Below, piece by piece: positions 45,823-53,733 of a stretch of DNA of 64,000 nt (positions within the stretch are counted from its first letter, which is position 1; every line of letters starts with the position of its first letter). The translations under genes were made by a program, and so were the position numbers. The notes under the pieces were generated by a model. It did no database searches. It saw nothing but the letters and a program-made list of their open reading frames with translations, and was not told the DNA's origin. Source of the DNA: CAVTTH01 sp963737545 (GTDB taxonomy: Bacteria; Verrucomicrobiota; Verrucomicrobiia; Chthoniobacterales; UBA10450); contig CAVTTH010000004.1 of NCBI GenBank assembly GCA_963737545.1, forward strand, positions 62,001 through 126,000, given 5' to 3'.

Positions 45823-46458
45823 CTACGCGGGCGCGGAGAGCAATTGCTTTGCGGCCCACGCAGTCGCCGCAATGTTTTCGCTGCGGAGCAAGCCGGAGAC
45901 AATAACCACTTTTCTCGCGCCTGCCGCGATGACTTCAGGAAGATTATGCAACTTGATGCCGCCGATGCAGAAAATCGGGATATTCACGTCGCAGTGAACT
46001 TGCCCGATTTCGGTTAGACCGATCGGCGCGTAATCTGGCTTCGTCGGTGTCGCGAACAGCGGTCCGAATCCGATGTAATCGGCGCCCTCGGCTTCGGCCG
46101 CTCTGGCCTGGGCCAGAGTATGGGTCGATTTCCCGACCAGCAAAGGCCGGCCGGCGATGCGGCGCGCTTCGTCAACCGCGAGATCGTCCTGACCAACATG
46201 CACTCCTTCCACTTCCACCATTCGAGCGATCTCGGCGTGATCGTTGATGATCAACGGCGTCGCCCGTTCCGATGTGATTGCATGAAGCTCTGCGGCCAGC
46301 GCAGCGAGTTCTTCCACTCTGCGTCCCTTGCCGCGCAGTTGAATCAGATCGACACCGCCTTCAATCATCTCCCGCGTGACGCGCGGGGCATCGGCAGTCC
46401 TGACGTAACTCAGATCGACGATTCCATAGAGGCGGCAATCCTTCAAAACGTTGGCCAT
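45823..46458 (-). CDS. thiE: Thiamine-phosphate synthase
   Basis: 211 residues. ThiE joins HMP-pyrophosphate and the thiazole phosphate. The family blocks LYGIVDLSYV, EGGVDLIQLRGKG, PLIINDHAEIA, GVHVGQDDL, GKSTHTLAQA, ADYIGFGPLFATPTK and IPIFCIGGI are present in order. No THI/TPP riboswitch is visible upstream; instead a hairpin repeat (46493-46564) fills the gap to accC. Confidence 0.94.
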   Translation of the reverse strand: MANVLKDCRLYGIVDLSYVRTADAPRVTREMIEGGVDLIQLRGKGRRVEELAALAAELHAITSERATPLIINDHAEIARMVEVEGVHVGQDDLAVDEARRIAGRPLLVGKSTHTLAQARAAEAEGADYIGFGPLFATPTKPDYAPIGLTEIGQVHCDVNIPIFCIGGIKLHNLPEVIAAGARKVVIVSGLLRSENIAATAWAAKQLLSAPA

Positions 46459-46492
46459 GGGTGCGATTTCACAAATTCAAAACGCGGTGATT

Positions 46493-46564
46493 CCGAGCGA
46501 AGTCGAGGGATTCCGCAGCGAAAGCCCCAAGTTAACATCTCGGGGATCCCTCGACTTCGCTCGG
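46493..46564. repeat. Palindromic intergenic repeat (hairpin) between accC and thiE
   Basis: Arms 46493-46511 and 46546-46564 are perfectly complementary over 19 bp (starting CCGAGCGAAGTCGAGGGAT) around a 34-nt spacer. The outer sequence GTGATTCCGAGC...GCTCGGGATGAC resembles the TGTCATCC...GAATGACA ends of the element at 50033. It is a REP/MITE-like dispersed repeat by structure. Confidence 0.85.
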
Positions 46565-46588
46565 GATGACGTCTTTTTTCTGAAACAC

Positions 46589-47975
46589 TTAATCGTGCAA
46601 CCGATTCGGACTCGGTTTCAATTCGAACCCTTCCGACTTCATGAACCGCTCCACGAAACCGGTGTCATAGGTTCCATCGCGGAATTCCTTGCTCCGCATG
46701 ATTGCGCTGTGAAACGGCACCGTTGTTTTGATTCCGGTGATATAATATTCGTCGAGCGCACGGCGCATGCGATCGATGGCGGAAGCGCGCGAAGCTCCCA
46801 CCGTGATCAGTTTCGAAATCAGCGAATCGTAAAACGGCGGCACGGTGTAGCCGGTGTAGGCGTGCGAGTCCACCCGAATCCCGCGACCGCCCGGTGCGTA
46901 ATAAAACGCAATCCTCCCGGCCGAAGGTTGAAAGTTCTTGGCAGGATCTTCGGCATTAATCCGGCATTGGATGGCGTGAAGACGCGGGAGCGGCGTGTTC
47001 GACATGGGGTGAGAGCTTTTCGCCGGCCGCGATCCGAATTTGCTCTTTCACCAGATCACACCCGTAAACTTCCTCGGTGATGGTGTGTTCCACCTGGATG
47101 CGCGTATTCATCTCGATGAAATAGTAATGTCCCTCGCGATCGACCAGAAATTCCAATGTCCCGGCGTTTTGATAACCAACCGAGCGCGCCAGTTTCACTG
47201 CGGCACTTCCCATTTTCCTTCGCAACCCGGCGGTCATAAGCGGTGACGGGCATTCCTCGATCACTTTCTGATTTCGGCGTTGAATGGAACAATCGCGTTC
47301 ACCGAGATGGACGGTGTGCCCGTGGCTGTCCGCCACAATTTGAAACTCAATGTGGTGCGGATTGAGAATCAGTTTCTCAACATAAACATCGCCGTTTCCA
47401 AATGCCTTTTCCGCCTCGGTCCGCGCTCCATGAAATGCCGGCCCGATGCTTGCCTCGTTGTGCGCCACTCGCATCCCACGGCCGCCGCCTCCGGCGACCG
47501 CCTTGATCAATACGGGATAGCCAACCTTCTTCGCGACTTTGATCGCCTCCTGCTCGCTCTCGACGATGCCGTCGCTTCCTGGCGTAACTGAAACCCCCGC
47601 CTTGCGCGCGAAAGCTCGGGCCAAATTTTTGTCGCCCATCGCGCGCATGGCACTGACCGGTGGACCGATGAATTTGATCTTGCAGCTTTCGCACACTTCC
47701 GCGAAGTGCGCGTTCTCCGCGAGAAAACCATAGCCGGGATGAATCGCATCGACATCGCCCACTTCGGCGGCGCTCATGATGCGATCGATCTTTAAGTAAC
47801 TGTCCGAACTCGGCGCGGCTCCGATGCAGATTGATTCATCCGCCAGCTGGACATGGAGAGAATCGACGTCGGCTTCGGAGTAAACAGCAAGCGTGCGAAT
47901 GCCCAGCTCTTTGCAGGCGCGAATCACGCGCAAGGCGATTTCACCGCGATTCGCAATCAGGATTTTTTCAAACAT
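46589..47975 (-). CDS. accC: Acetyl-CoA carboxylase, biotin carboxylase subunit, frameshifted near 47010
   Basis: The N-terminal frame (MFEKILIANRGEIALRVIRACKELGI) has all ATP-grasp blocks, including PGYGFLAENAHFAEVCE, IKAVAGGGGRGMRV and MNTRIQVEHTITEEVYG. It runs to IRIAAGEKLSPHVEH and then into unrelated residues. The frame ending at 46589 continues LHAIQCRINAEDPAKNF, as in normal AccC. One extra C in the CCCC run near 47008 explains the break. AccC carboxylates biotin on AccB, the first half-reaction of malonyl-CoA synthesis. It follows accB by 63 bases. The gene is essential, so an assembly error is likely. Confidence 0.92.
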
Positions 47976-48038
47976 GAAAGTATCGGCCGGGCCGTCGCGC
48001 CGCGATGGCCGAACGACGCGGCGCGCCGTTCCTGACTA

Positions 48039-48479
48039 TCACCGAACGCGGAAAAGCACCTGGCCGAACTGCACCGGCTTGCCATTTTCGGCCACGACCT
48101 CGGCGATCACACCTTTCACCTCCGCCTTGATCTCGTTCATGACTTTCATCGCCTCGATGATGCAGACCACCGTGTCTTCCGTGACCGCCTTGCCGACATC
48201 GGCAAACACCGGCGCTTCCGGTGACGCCGCGCGATAGAACGTCCCGACCATCGGCGAAACGATGTCCGTGAACGCTGCACCGGGCGCGGCGGTTTCCTCG
48301 GTCGCAGCGGGCGACAGCTCCGCCGGTGGTGCGGCGGCGACCGGGGTGGCAGGCGCCACGGCTTGTTCGCCCGCGCCTTTTTGGAGCTTGATTCGAAAGC
48401 CCTCCTTCTCCATTTCGAAGACCGACAAGTCGTTCTCCTTCATCAAATCGATGATGGCTTTGATGTCTTTAAGTTCCAA
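48039..48479 (-). CDS. accB: Acetyl-CoA carboxylase biotin carboxyl carrier protein
   Basis: About 146 residues. It starts LELKDIKAIIDLMKENDLSVFEM, then has an Ala/Pro-rich linker and a biotinyl domain whose biotinylated Lys lies in IIEAMKVMNEI. The start decided here is TTG at 48479: GAGGGA lies 7-12 bases upstream on the minus strand, and the family N-terminus begins exactly there, whereas the ATG at 48590 would add a non-homologous leader. It carries biotin between AccC and the carboxyltransferase, and accB-accC is the common order. Confidence 0.92.
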   Translation of the reverse strand: MELKDIKAIIDLMKENDLSVFEMEKEGFRIKLQKGAGEQAVAPATPVAAAPPAELSPAATEETAAPGAAFTDIVSPMVGTFYRAASPEAPVFADVGKAVTEDTVVCIIEAMKVMNEIKAEVKGVIAEVVAENGKPVQFGQVLFRVR

Positions 48480-48558
48480 GGTGATCCCTCGTCCAGCTAA
48501 GGCGTTTAGGTAAAACGGGTTTCCCCGCAAGGTCAAGCAAACGAATATCGGAGGGGCC

Positions 48559-49236
48559 TCAGCACCCCGAATCGTGCACCACTTTCCCATCGCGCATTTC
48601 CACCGTCCGCGCCGCTTCCTTCGCCACTTCGGCGCTGTGTGTGACCACGATTAACGTCGTCAGTCTTTCTCCGGCGATTTTTCGCAACAATTGCGTCACC
48701 GTCTCGGCGGAACCGGAATCCAGATTCCCGGTCGGTTCATCAGCAATGAGCAATAACGGCCGATGGACGAGCGCGCGCGCGATGGCGGTGCGCTGTTGTT
48801 CGCCGCCGCTTAATTGATGAACAAAATGATCCGCCCGTTCGCTCAATCCAACCAGCTCCAGAACGTCGCGCGCGCGCGTTTCCGTTTCCGCAAGCGAAAC
48901 GCCCTGGAGCACCAACGGGAAGCCGACATTCTCGATCACATTCATCGTCGGCAGCAGATTGAAGAATTGAAAAACGAGCCCGAGCCGATGACGGCGAAAT
49001 TCCGTCAGCGCGGTATCATCGGCCTCGTGCAGCGCGAGCCCTCCCACTACGATTTCGCCGGAGGTTGGTTTGTCCAGTCCGGCGATCAAATGCATCAGCG
49101 TGCTCTTGCCGCAACCGCTCGGGCCACTCACGGCGACGAACTCGTGCGGCGCGATTTCCAGCGAAATGCCGTCGACCGCGTGCACGACGCGCGCGCCGTC
49201 ACTATAGTAACGCGTGACTTTGTTGAGTGAGACCAT
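48559..49236 (-). CDS. ABC transporter ATP-binding protein (LolD/MacB-type)
   Basis: 225 residues. MVSLNKVTRYYSDG starts the family. Walker A is SGPSGCGKSTL, the Q-loop lies in GLVFQFFNLLPTMNV, the signature is QLSGGEQQRTAIARAL, Walker B is LLLIADEPTGNLDS, and the H-loop is VVTHSAEVA. The GLVFQFFNLLP and DEPTGNLD blocks are typical of the LolD/MacB branch, so it may power the two lone permeases at 26-28 kb. ATG at 49236 shares the sequence CCATGG with the divergent ATG of the pseudouridine synthase gene. Confidence 0.9.
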   Translation of the reverse strand: MVSLNKVTRYYSDGARVVHAVDGISLEIAPHEFVAVSGPSGCGKSTLMHLIAGLDKPTSGEIVVGGLALHEADDTALTEFRRHRLGLVFQFFNLLPTMNVIENVGFPLVLQGVSLAETETRARDVLELVGLSERADHFVHQLSGGEQQRTAIARALVHRPLLLIADEPTGNLDSGSAETVTQLLRKIAGERLTTLIVVTHSAEVAKEAARTVEMRDGKVVHDSGC

Positions 49237-50111
49237 GGGGAAGTCAGCTTTATCCTCCAGTGCGGAAACCCGCGCAACTGTCCCGCCCGCTTTCACCGTC
49301 GTCGCGGAGAAGAGACGATTACATTGTCGTCGAAAAACCGCCGCTCCTTCTGGTGCATCCGACGAAGCCGGACGGGCCGCCAACTCTTTGGAGCGAATTG
49401 GCGGGCCTGCTCGCCTTCGAAATCACCAACGGCGGACAGATTTCCATTGTGAACCGGCTCGACCGCGAAACGAGCGGACTCGTTCTCGTTGCCAAAACGG
49501 CGGCGGCGGCGCGCCGCTTCGGATTGCTGATGCAGGAACAACGCATCGCAAAGGAGTATCTCGCGATCGTTTGGGGCTGGCCGGAGTGGGAGCGGAAAAC
49601 GGTGAATGCTCCACTTGCGCGGCAAGGTCTGCATGCGATCTCTCCGATCTGGTTGAAGCAAATGATTCACGCCACAGGGGTGCCGGCGTCCACCGAGTTC
49701 CGGGTCGAGCAACGCTTCGAGAAAAGGACCACCGCGGGCGAGCGTTTCAGTTTGGTTCGGGCATTTCCGCGGACGGGGCGCACGCACCAGATCCGTGTCC
49801 ATCTCGCTTCGTTGGGGCACCCGATTGTCGGCGACAAGATATATGGGCCTAACGAACAACATTATCTGCGCTTTATCGATACCGGCTGGACAAGCGAGCT
49901 GGAAAATGCGCTGCTCCTTCCGCGGCACGCCTTGCATTCCGCGCGGTTGAAAATCGACGGCGGCGACGAATGGCGGAGTCGCGCTCCCGCACGATCTCGC
50001 ACTTTGGCTCCAATCGAAAATGATGCAACGCGTGTCATCCCGAACGGAGGGAGGGACCTCACAAGCAACTTCGGAGGTAGCTCGCGAGATTCTTCGCTGC
50101 GCTCAGAATGA
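49235..50111 (+). CDS. RluA-type pseudouridine synthase, frameshifted (about 49316 and 49978)
   Basis: The core DDYIVVEKPPLLLVHPTKP, VNRLDRETSGLVLVAKTA with the catalytic Asp, FPRTGRTHQIRVHLASLGHPIVGD and RHALHSARL is typical of RluA/RluD-like enzymes that isomerise uridines in rRNA or tRNA. The N-terminus lies in another frame (MGKSALSSSAETR, ATG 49235) and joins after one base is removed near 49316. A second shift near 49978 would give ALPHDLALWLQS, the usual family ending. The 3' limit is uncertain because the open frame runs into the hairpin repeat at 50033. Confidence 0.78.
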
Positions 50112-50113
50112 CA
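50033..50113. repeat. Dispersed intergenic repeat with TGTCATCC...GAATGACA ends
   Basis: The element opens TGTCATCCCGAACGGAGGGA and closes with CTGCGCTCAGAATGACA. Its ends are near-inverted, TGTCATYCYGA against TCAGAATGACA, with TTCGCTGCGCTC inside. The same ends appear, more perfectly paired, at 46485-46570. It covers the uncertain 3' end of the pseudouridine synthase frame, which suggests that it inserted there. Confidence 0.7.
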
Positions 50114-50190
50114 AGGCTATGAATGACGCGGTCTGCTGGCGCCTGGCTTTTTGCAATTCAATGATGCAACAATATGGTAGCGCGCCTTCG

Positions 50191-50809
50191 ATGAAACATT
50201 TTCGCGTCGCTTCTTGGTTTCTTCGTCATCATCGCACTCGGGCTCGCGGCCAGCGCGCGGGCCGGCAATGAAACACGACCTTCGCTGAGCACCGGCGACC
50301 CGGTGGATGCTCCTTCATTCGAAATGGCTGCGGAGACGGCTTATTTGCTCGGCATCATCGGAAACCCGAATAGCTATGAGATCGGCGGTGAATTCATCAC
50401 TGCACGCTGGCGCATCGGGACGGTGAATCGCACCGATTGGTTGCGCGGTTATCATCAATTTTATCTTCTCGCGATGGCCGAACCGATTTTCCGCGGACCC
50501 GAGAATCGCTATTTCGGCATCTCACTTGGCCTGCGCTACAATTTCGCTCAGCCTCACGCCAGACTGGTTCCATACTTTTCTGGCGGCGTCGGCGCCGGTT
50601 TTATCGATAGCACTAATGTTCCCGGTGGTCAGGGTCAGGATTTTACCTTCAACATCCTGACCGCAGCCGGCATTTGGTACAAAGTGAACGACCATTGGAA
50701 AGCAAGCGGCGGCGTTCTCTACCAGCATCTGTCCAATGGCGGACAGACCGATCCGAACCCGAGTCTCAATTTGCTCGGGCCGCAAATCGGCGCGACCTAT
50801 TCGTTCTAG
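50191..50809 (+). CDS. PagL-like lipid A 3-O-deacylase, frameshifted in the signal peptide
   Basis: The mature part EMAAETAYLLGIIGNPNSYEIGG...TARWRIGTV, ending VLYQHLSNGGQTDPNPSLNLLGPQIGATYSF, matches PagL outer-membrane barrels. The catalytic His and Ser lie in HLSNGG and the terminal Phe fits barrel insertion. The open frame from the GTG at 50303 lacks a signal. An upstream ATG at 50191 followed by one removed base gives IFASLLGFFVIIALGLAASARA, a clean signal peptide joining directly to NETRPSLSTG. PagL removes the 3-O acyl chain of lipid A, which supports an LPS-containing cell envelope. Confidence 0.8.
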
Positions 50810-50843
50810 CGCGAACATGCTTTCACTGCGCGCTACGGCAAAC

Positions 50844-50909
50844 TTTGTAGGGGAAGCTGTTAGCTTCCCAAGCCTACAGACACGGGACGCTAACAGCGCC
50901 CCCTACAAC
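50844..50909. repeat. Inverted-repeat element with nested hairpins
   Basis: Left arm 50844-50869 (TTTGTAGGGGAAGCTGTTAG...) and right arm 50884-50909 pair over about 26 positions with few mismatches. Each arm is also a small palindrome (AAGCTGTTAGCTT and CGCTAACAGCG). It fills most of the gap between pagL and the Nudix gene. REP-like; it could also act as a bidirectional transcription stop. Confidence 0.8.
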
Positions 50910-50917
50910 TGCGAGCG

Positions 50918-51529
50918 ATGAATCCGCCTAACGAGAATATCCTCGTCGTAAAGCGCGATCTCTTCGACAAGCTCGGCAGTTTTCACGGACTGAATTTCGA
51001 GCCGCAGAAGTATCTGGACGCCTTCCTCTCACGCGGAAATAATTTTTTTCTACCGCGCTCACAGGCCGAACGAGATCCAACCCACAAGCAAATCATCCCG
51101 TACGCGATTATCGCGCACGGCAACACCGTGCTGCATTATGTGCGAGGGAAGAAAGCGGGCGAACAGCGTCTCGTCGCGAAGGGATCAATCGGGATCGGCG
51201 GCCACATGAACGACACGGACGAGTCGCTCTTTGCCTGGGATAAGGACGCCTATCGCGCCGGCGTCGAGCGCGAGGTCAACGAAGAAATCCGGATCGATTC
51301 GCCGTTCGAAGATCGGATCGTGGCACTTTTGAACGACGACAGCACAGAAGTCGGTCAGGTTCACCTCGGCATCGTCCACGTTTTCCGTCTGGCCGAGCCG
51401 AAGGTGCAGAAGCGTGAAGCGATGATCACCAATCTTGCTTTTCTAACCAGGGAAGAACTGCTTGCCCGCCGCGATGCACTCGAGACCTGGTCCCAGATCT
51501 GCGTCGATTCTCTCGACCGATTGCTCTAG
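50918..51529 (+). CDS. Nudix-like protein
   Basis: 203 residues. The segment AKGSIGIGGHMNDTDES...AYRAGVEREVNEEIRI reads as a Nudix box (G...REVNEE) with a longer first loop than the classical G-x5-E spacing. The N-terminus (NILVVKRDLFDKLGSFHGL) and C-terminus are not diagnostic. Nudix proteins hydrolyse nucleoside diphosphate derivatives; this branch has no known substrate. It starts 9 bases after an inverted-repeat element. Confidence 0.7.
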   Translation: MNPPNENILVVKRDLFDKLGSFHGLNFEPQKYLDAFLSRGNNFFLPRSQAERDPTHKQIIPYAIIAHGNTVLHYVRGKKAGEQRLVAKGSIGIGGHMNDTDESLFAWDKDAYRAGVEREVNEEIRIDSPFEDRIVALLNDDSTEVGQVHLGIVHVFRLAEPKVQKREAMITNLAFLTREELLARRDALETWSQICVDSLDRLL

Positions 51530-51584
51530 GCGACTAGGGCGACGCGGAGTAAGTCGCTTCTTTGACGTTACTCAATCATCCTTC

Positions 51585-52064
51585 TCAGCGCACGCCAGAG
51601 AAGTTCCAATCGATCGAAATAGCATCGATCTGCCATCTTCCACCGGGATGCGAGATGTTCAAAGCGAGATCTCCCGGACCACCGGCAAAAAGAAGATGGG
51701 CATGTAATGCAGCGCTCGGATTAAAAAAGTGAGATTCAAAGTTCACATTGCCTTCGCAATTGACCGGGCGCGCGGGTGCCCCAGCCTCAATCAGTTTTTT
51801 CACCCAAATTTCTTGGCGCGCGGGTGGGAAGTCGAGCGCGGCGGCGCTACTTAGATTCTTTCCCAGATATGTTTGATCGTGGGCAAACAAGAGTCGCTCA
51901 ACTGTCTCGGCGGCATAGGCGTGCGCCTCTCGTTCCATCGCTTGTTTATGGCCGTTCAGGAGAAAAAAACCGCCGCCCACGACAGCCAGCAAAATAAGGA
52001 TTGTGACGAGAGAGTTCCCGCGGATCGACGCTCGCACCGGTTTTCGCATTTGTGTTCGGATCAT
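51585..52064 (-). CDS. Membrane-anchored hypothetical protein
   Basis: 159 residues. A basic N-terminus (MRKPVRASIRG) and a single membrane segment (NSLVTILILLAVVGGGFFLL) precede a periplasmic part with AHAYAAETVERLLFAHDQTYL and two Cys-free beta-like stretches. The N-terminal pattern recalls pseudopilin-like proteins but lacks a clear cleavage motif. Convergent with the Nudix gene. No function is assigned. Confidence 0.55.
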   Translation of the reverse strand: MIRTQMRKPVRASIRGNSLVTILILLAVVGGGFFLLNGHKQAMEREAHAYAAETVERLLFAHDQTYLGKNLSSAAALDFPPARQEIWVKKLIEAGAPARPVNCEGNVNFESHFFNPSAALHAHLLFAGGPGDLALNISHPGGRWQIDAISIDWNFSGVR

Positions 52065-52123
52065 AATTGTTTCATTGCAACCTCATCACAACTTCTGGCT
52101 CAACCACGTTCTGCGAGGCGAGA

Positions 52124-52498
52124 TCAAAAACCGGTCGCCTTGATCACCTCACCATCGCGAATAAGGATGGTGTGCTTCTGTTTTCCGGTCGGGGCGCCAA
52201 ACAGATTTCGCGAGTTTACCTTGATATCCACGAGGTAGCCGCGCAGCGGAGCGCCGCCTTTGACGGGTAATTCTCCCGGCTTCGGCTCGCCTAACCAGTC
52301 GATCGTGGCGCTGGTCGGGTCGATCAAACGCGTTTCCAGCCACCTGCCCACGATTCGCTTGTAATCCTTCGGATACGGGCCGTAGACAGAATCCGCTGAC
52401 CGACGGAGTGGCGACCGGTGACGGATTCTCGGCTGATGCAGTCCGGCCATGACGACAAGAACGAGAGACAGCTGAGCTAACAGCAGGATCTTTTTCAT
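52124..52498 (-). CDS. Small secreted hypothetical protein
   Basis: 124 residues with a signal peptide (ILLLAQLSLVLVVMAG). The rest, DYKRIVGRWLETRLIDPTSATIDWLG, RGYLVDIKVNSRNLFGAPTGKQKHTILIRDG, looks like a compact exported domain; the RxxxRLxDPxSA pattern occurs in many small uncharacterised proteins. It lies 59 bases upstream of the preceding hypothetical gene on the same strand. Confidence 0.6.
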   Translation of the reverse strand: MKKILLLAQLSLVLVVMAGLHQPRIRHRSPLRRSADSVYGPYPKDYKRIVGRWLETRLIDPTSATIDWLGEPKPGELPVKGGAPLRGYLVDIKVNSRNLFGAPTGKQKHTILIRDGEVIKATGF

Positions 52499-52629
52499 TT
52501 ACCCAAAGTATAACGGGCTGGCGCCAAATGCGAGGTTTTCGAATTTCTTCGACGGATGCGGCTCGGCCGTTCGCTTGCCGTGGTCCATCTGCGGCTGAAC
52601 ACTATTCTCCGGGGCCTTTCGGCCTTGAT

Positions 52630-53220
52630 ATGTCGCACTTGAAATTCACTGATCAACGCGGTCGGGAGCGTCGAATCCGCGCTGTCGTTGCATTGCTCGC
52701 GGGAGTGATTCTCATCGTCGCGGGAATTACGCTGGCGCTCCAGCCGCGGGCGTCCAGGCAATCCGCAGTCCCGGTTCAGACGCCAATGCCGACGACTCCC
52801 ACGCCGTCTGCTATCGAAAAATCTCCGACTCCGGCAAATCAGATTGCGCCCGATCGAAGCGAGCTCGGCCTAAGTTTGGAGGAATTCCAGACCAGGTATG
52901 AATCGCTCTCCGGAAAGGGAGATGAGCAGGAGACCTTCTTCAAGCATGCCGTCGGAAAGAAAATTGAATGGACTGTTCAGGTCGATCAGGTCTTTCCATC
53001 GAAAGCGGGCGTGATCGTTGTCTTCCTTTCGCCCGAGCGCCCGGATTGGGCTGCGTTTCCCATCTCCGATGCGCAGTTTCCTATTGGAATGGAAAAGGAA
53101 TTGATGAAGCTGTCGCGCGGCGACATCATTCGGATCGAAGGGAAAATTGCATATCAGGGAGTAAAAACTCTGGAATGTTTCAAATTCGAAGTCGTGCGAA
53201 ATGAGACAGGCATGAAGTGA
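52630..53220 (+). CDS. Membrane-anchored hypothetical protein
   Basis: About 196 residues from the ATG at 52630. One membrane segment (AVVALLAGVILIVAGITLAL) is followed by a Pro/Thr linker (VPVQTPMPTTPTPS) and a periplasmic domain (EEFQTRYESLSGKGDEQETFFKHAVGKKIEWTVQVDQVF...GDIIRIEGKIAYQG) resembling an OB-type fold. The upstream extension to 52528 overlaps the divergent gene and is not protein-like. No function is known. Confidence 0.6.
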   Translation: MSHLKFTDQRGRERRIRAVVALLAGVILIVAGITLALQPRASRQSAVPVQTPMPTTPTPSAIEKSPTPANQIAPDRSELGLSLEEFQTRYESLSGKGDEQETFFKHAVGKKIEWTVQVDQVFPSKAGVIVVFLSPERPDWAAFPISDAQFPIGMEKELMKLSRGDIIRIEGKIAYQGVKTLECFKFEVVRNETGMK

Positions 53221-53254
53221 AGATCGGTCTCAGGTTTCCTTTCTTCGATGGAAC

Positions 53255-53668
53255 GTGCTAATAAGATCCGCGGTGAGAGCAATTCTTTTCGCCTTGCTGA
53301 TGTCGACTCTGTGGCTGCGCGCGCAGAATTCACAGCCGGCAAAATCGGAAGTCGTCGCCGAACTCGCTCCGATGGTCATCTCCGGGAGCTTCGAGTTGCA
53401 ACGACAGCCAGCCATCATCGATCTCGCGATCAAGGACGTGGAACGGCAATCCAAACAAAAGGCGGCTGAGGAAGCGGCGCGCGCGCCTCTCTGGAACGCG
53501 CGTTTCTGGCAATACGTTCCCATCCATCTCGGGCCGAGCGACGACCAGGTATTCTTCACCCCCAGTTACCTTTCACTCTCCAACCAGGATGCCGTCCGCG
53601 CTCTCGAGTTTTCGAAAAAGCACGATCTCTTTAAGACTTCCCTCCGCCTCGACGAGCCAGTTCGTTAG
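53255..53668 (+). CDS. Small secreted hypothetical protein
   Basis: 137 residues from a GTG at 53255, or 131 from the GTG at 53273. A signal peptide (AILFALLMSTLWLRAQ) is followed by APMVISGSFELQRQ, a KDVERQSKQKAAEEAARA helix, and FWQYVPIHLGPSDDQVFFTPSYL. It lies 34 bases after the preceding gene and 65 bases before the M48 protease gene. No family was recognised. Confidence 0.5.
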   Translation: MLIRSAVRAILFALLMSTLWLRAQNSQPAKSEVVAELAPMVISGSFELQRQPAIIDLAIKDVERQSKQKAAEEAARAPLWNARFWQYVPIHLGPSDDQVFFTPSYLSLSNQDAVRALEFSKKHDLFKTSLRLDEPVR

Positions 53669-53733
53669 GGCATCGGGTCGTGGTACGAACGGGAAGGCTT
53701 TCCTTTATCGACGGGTTCGGTTCTAATTGCGCG

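Noticed and set aside
46459..46588. TPP riboswitch upstream of thiE
   Set aside because: No CTGAGA or ACCTGATCTGG-type core; the gap holds a simple long hairpin repeat instead.
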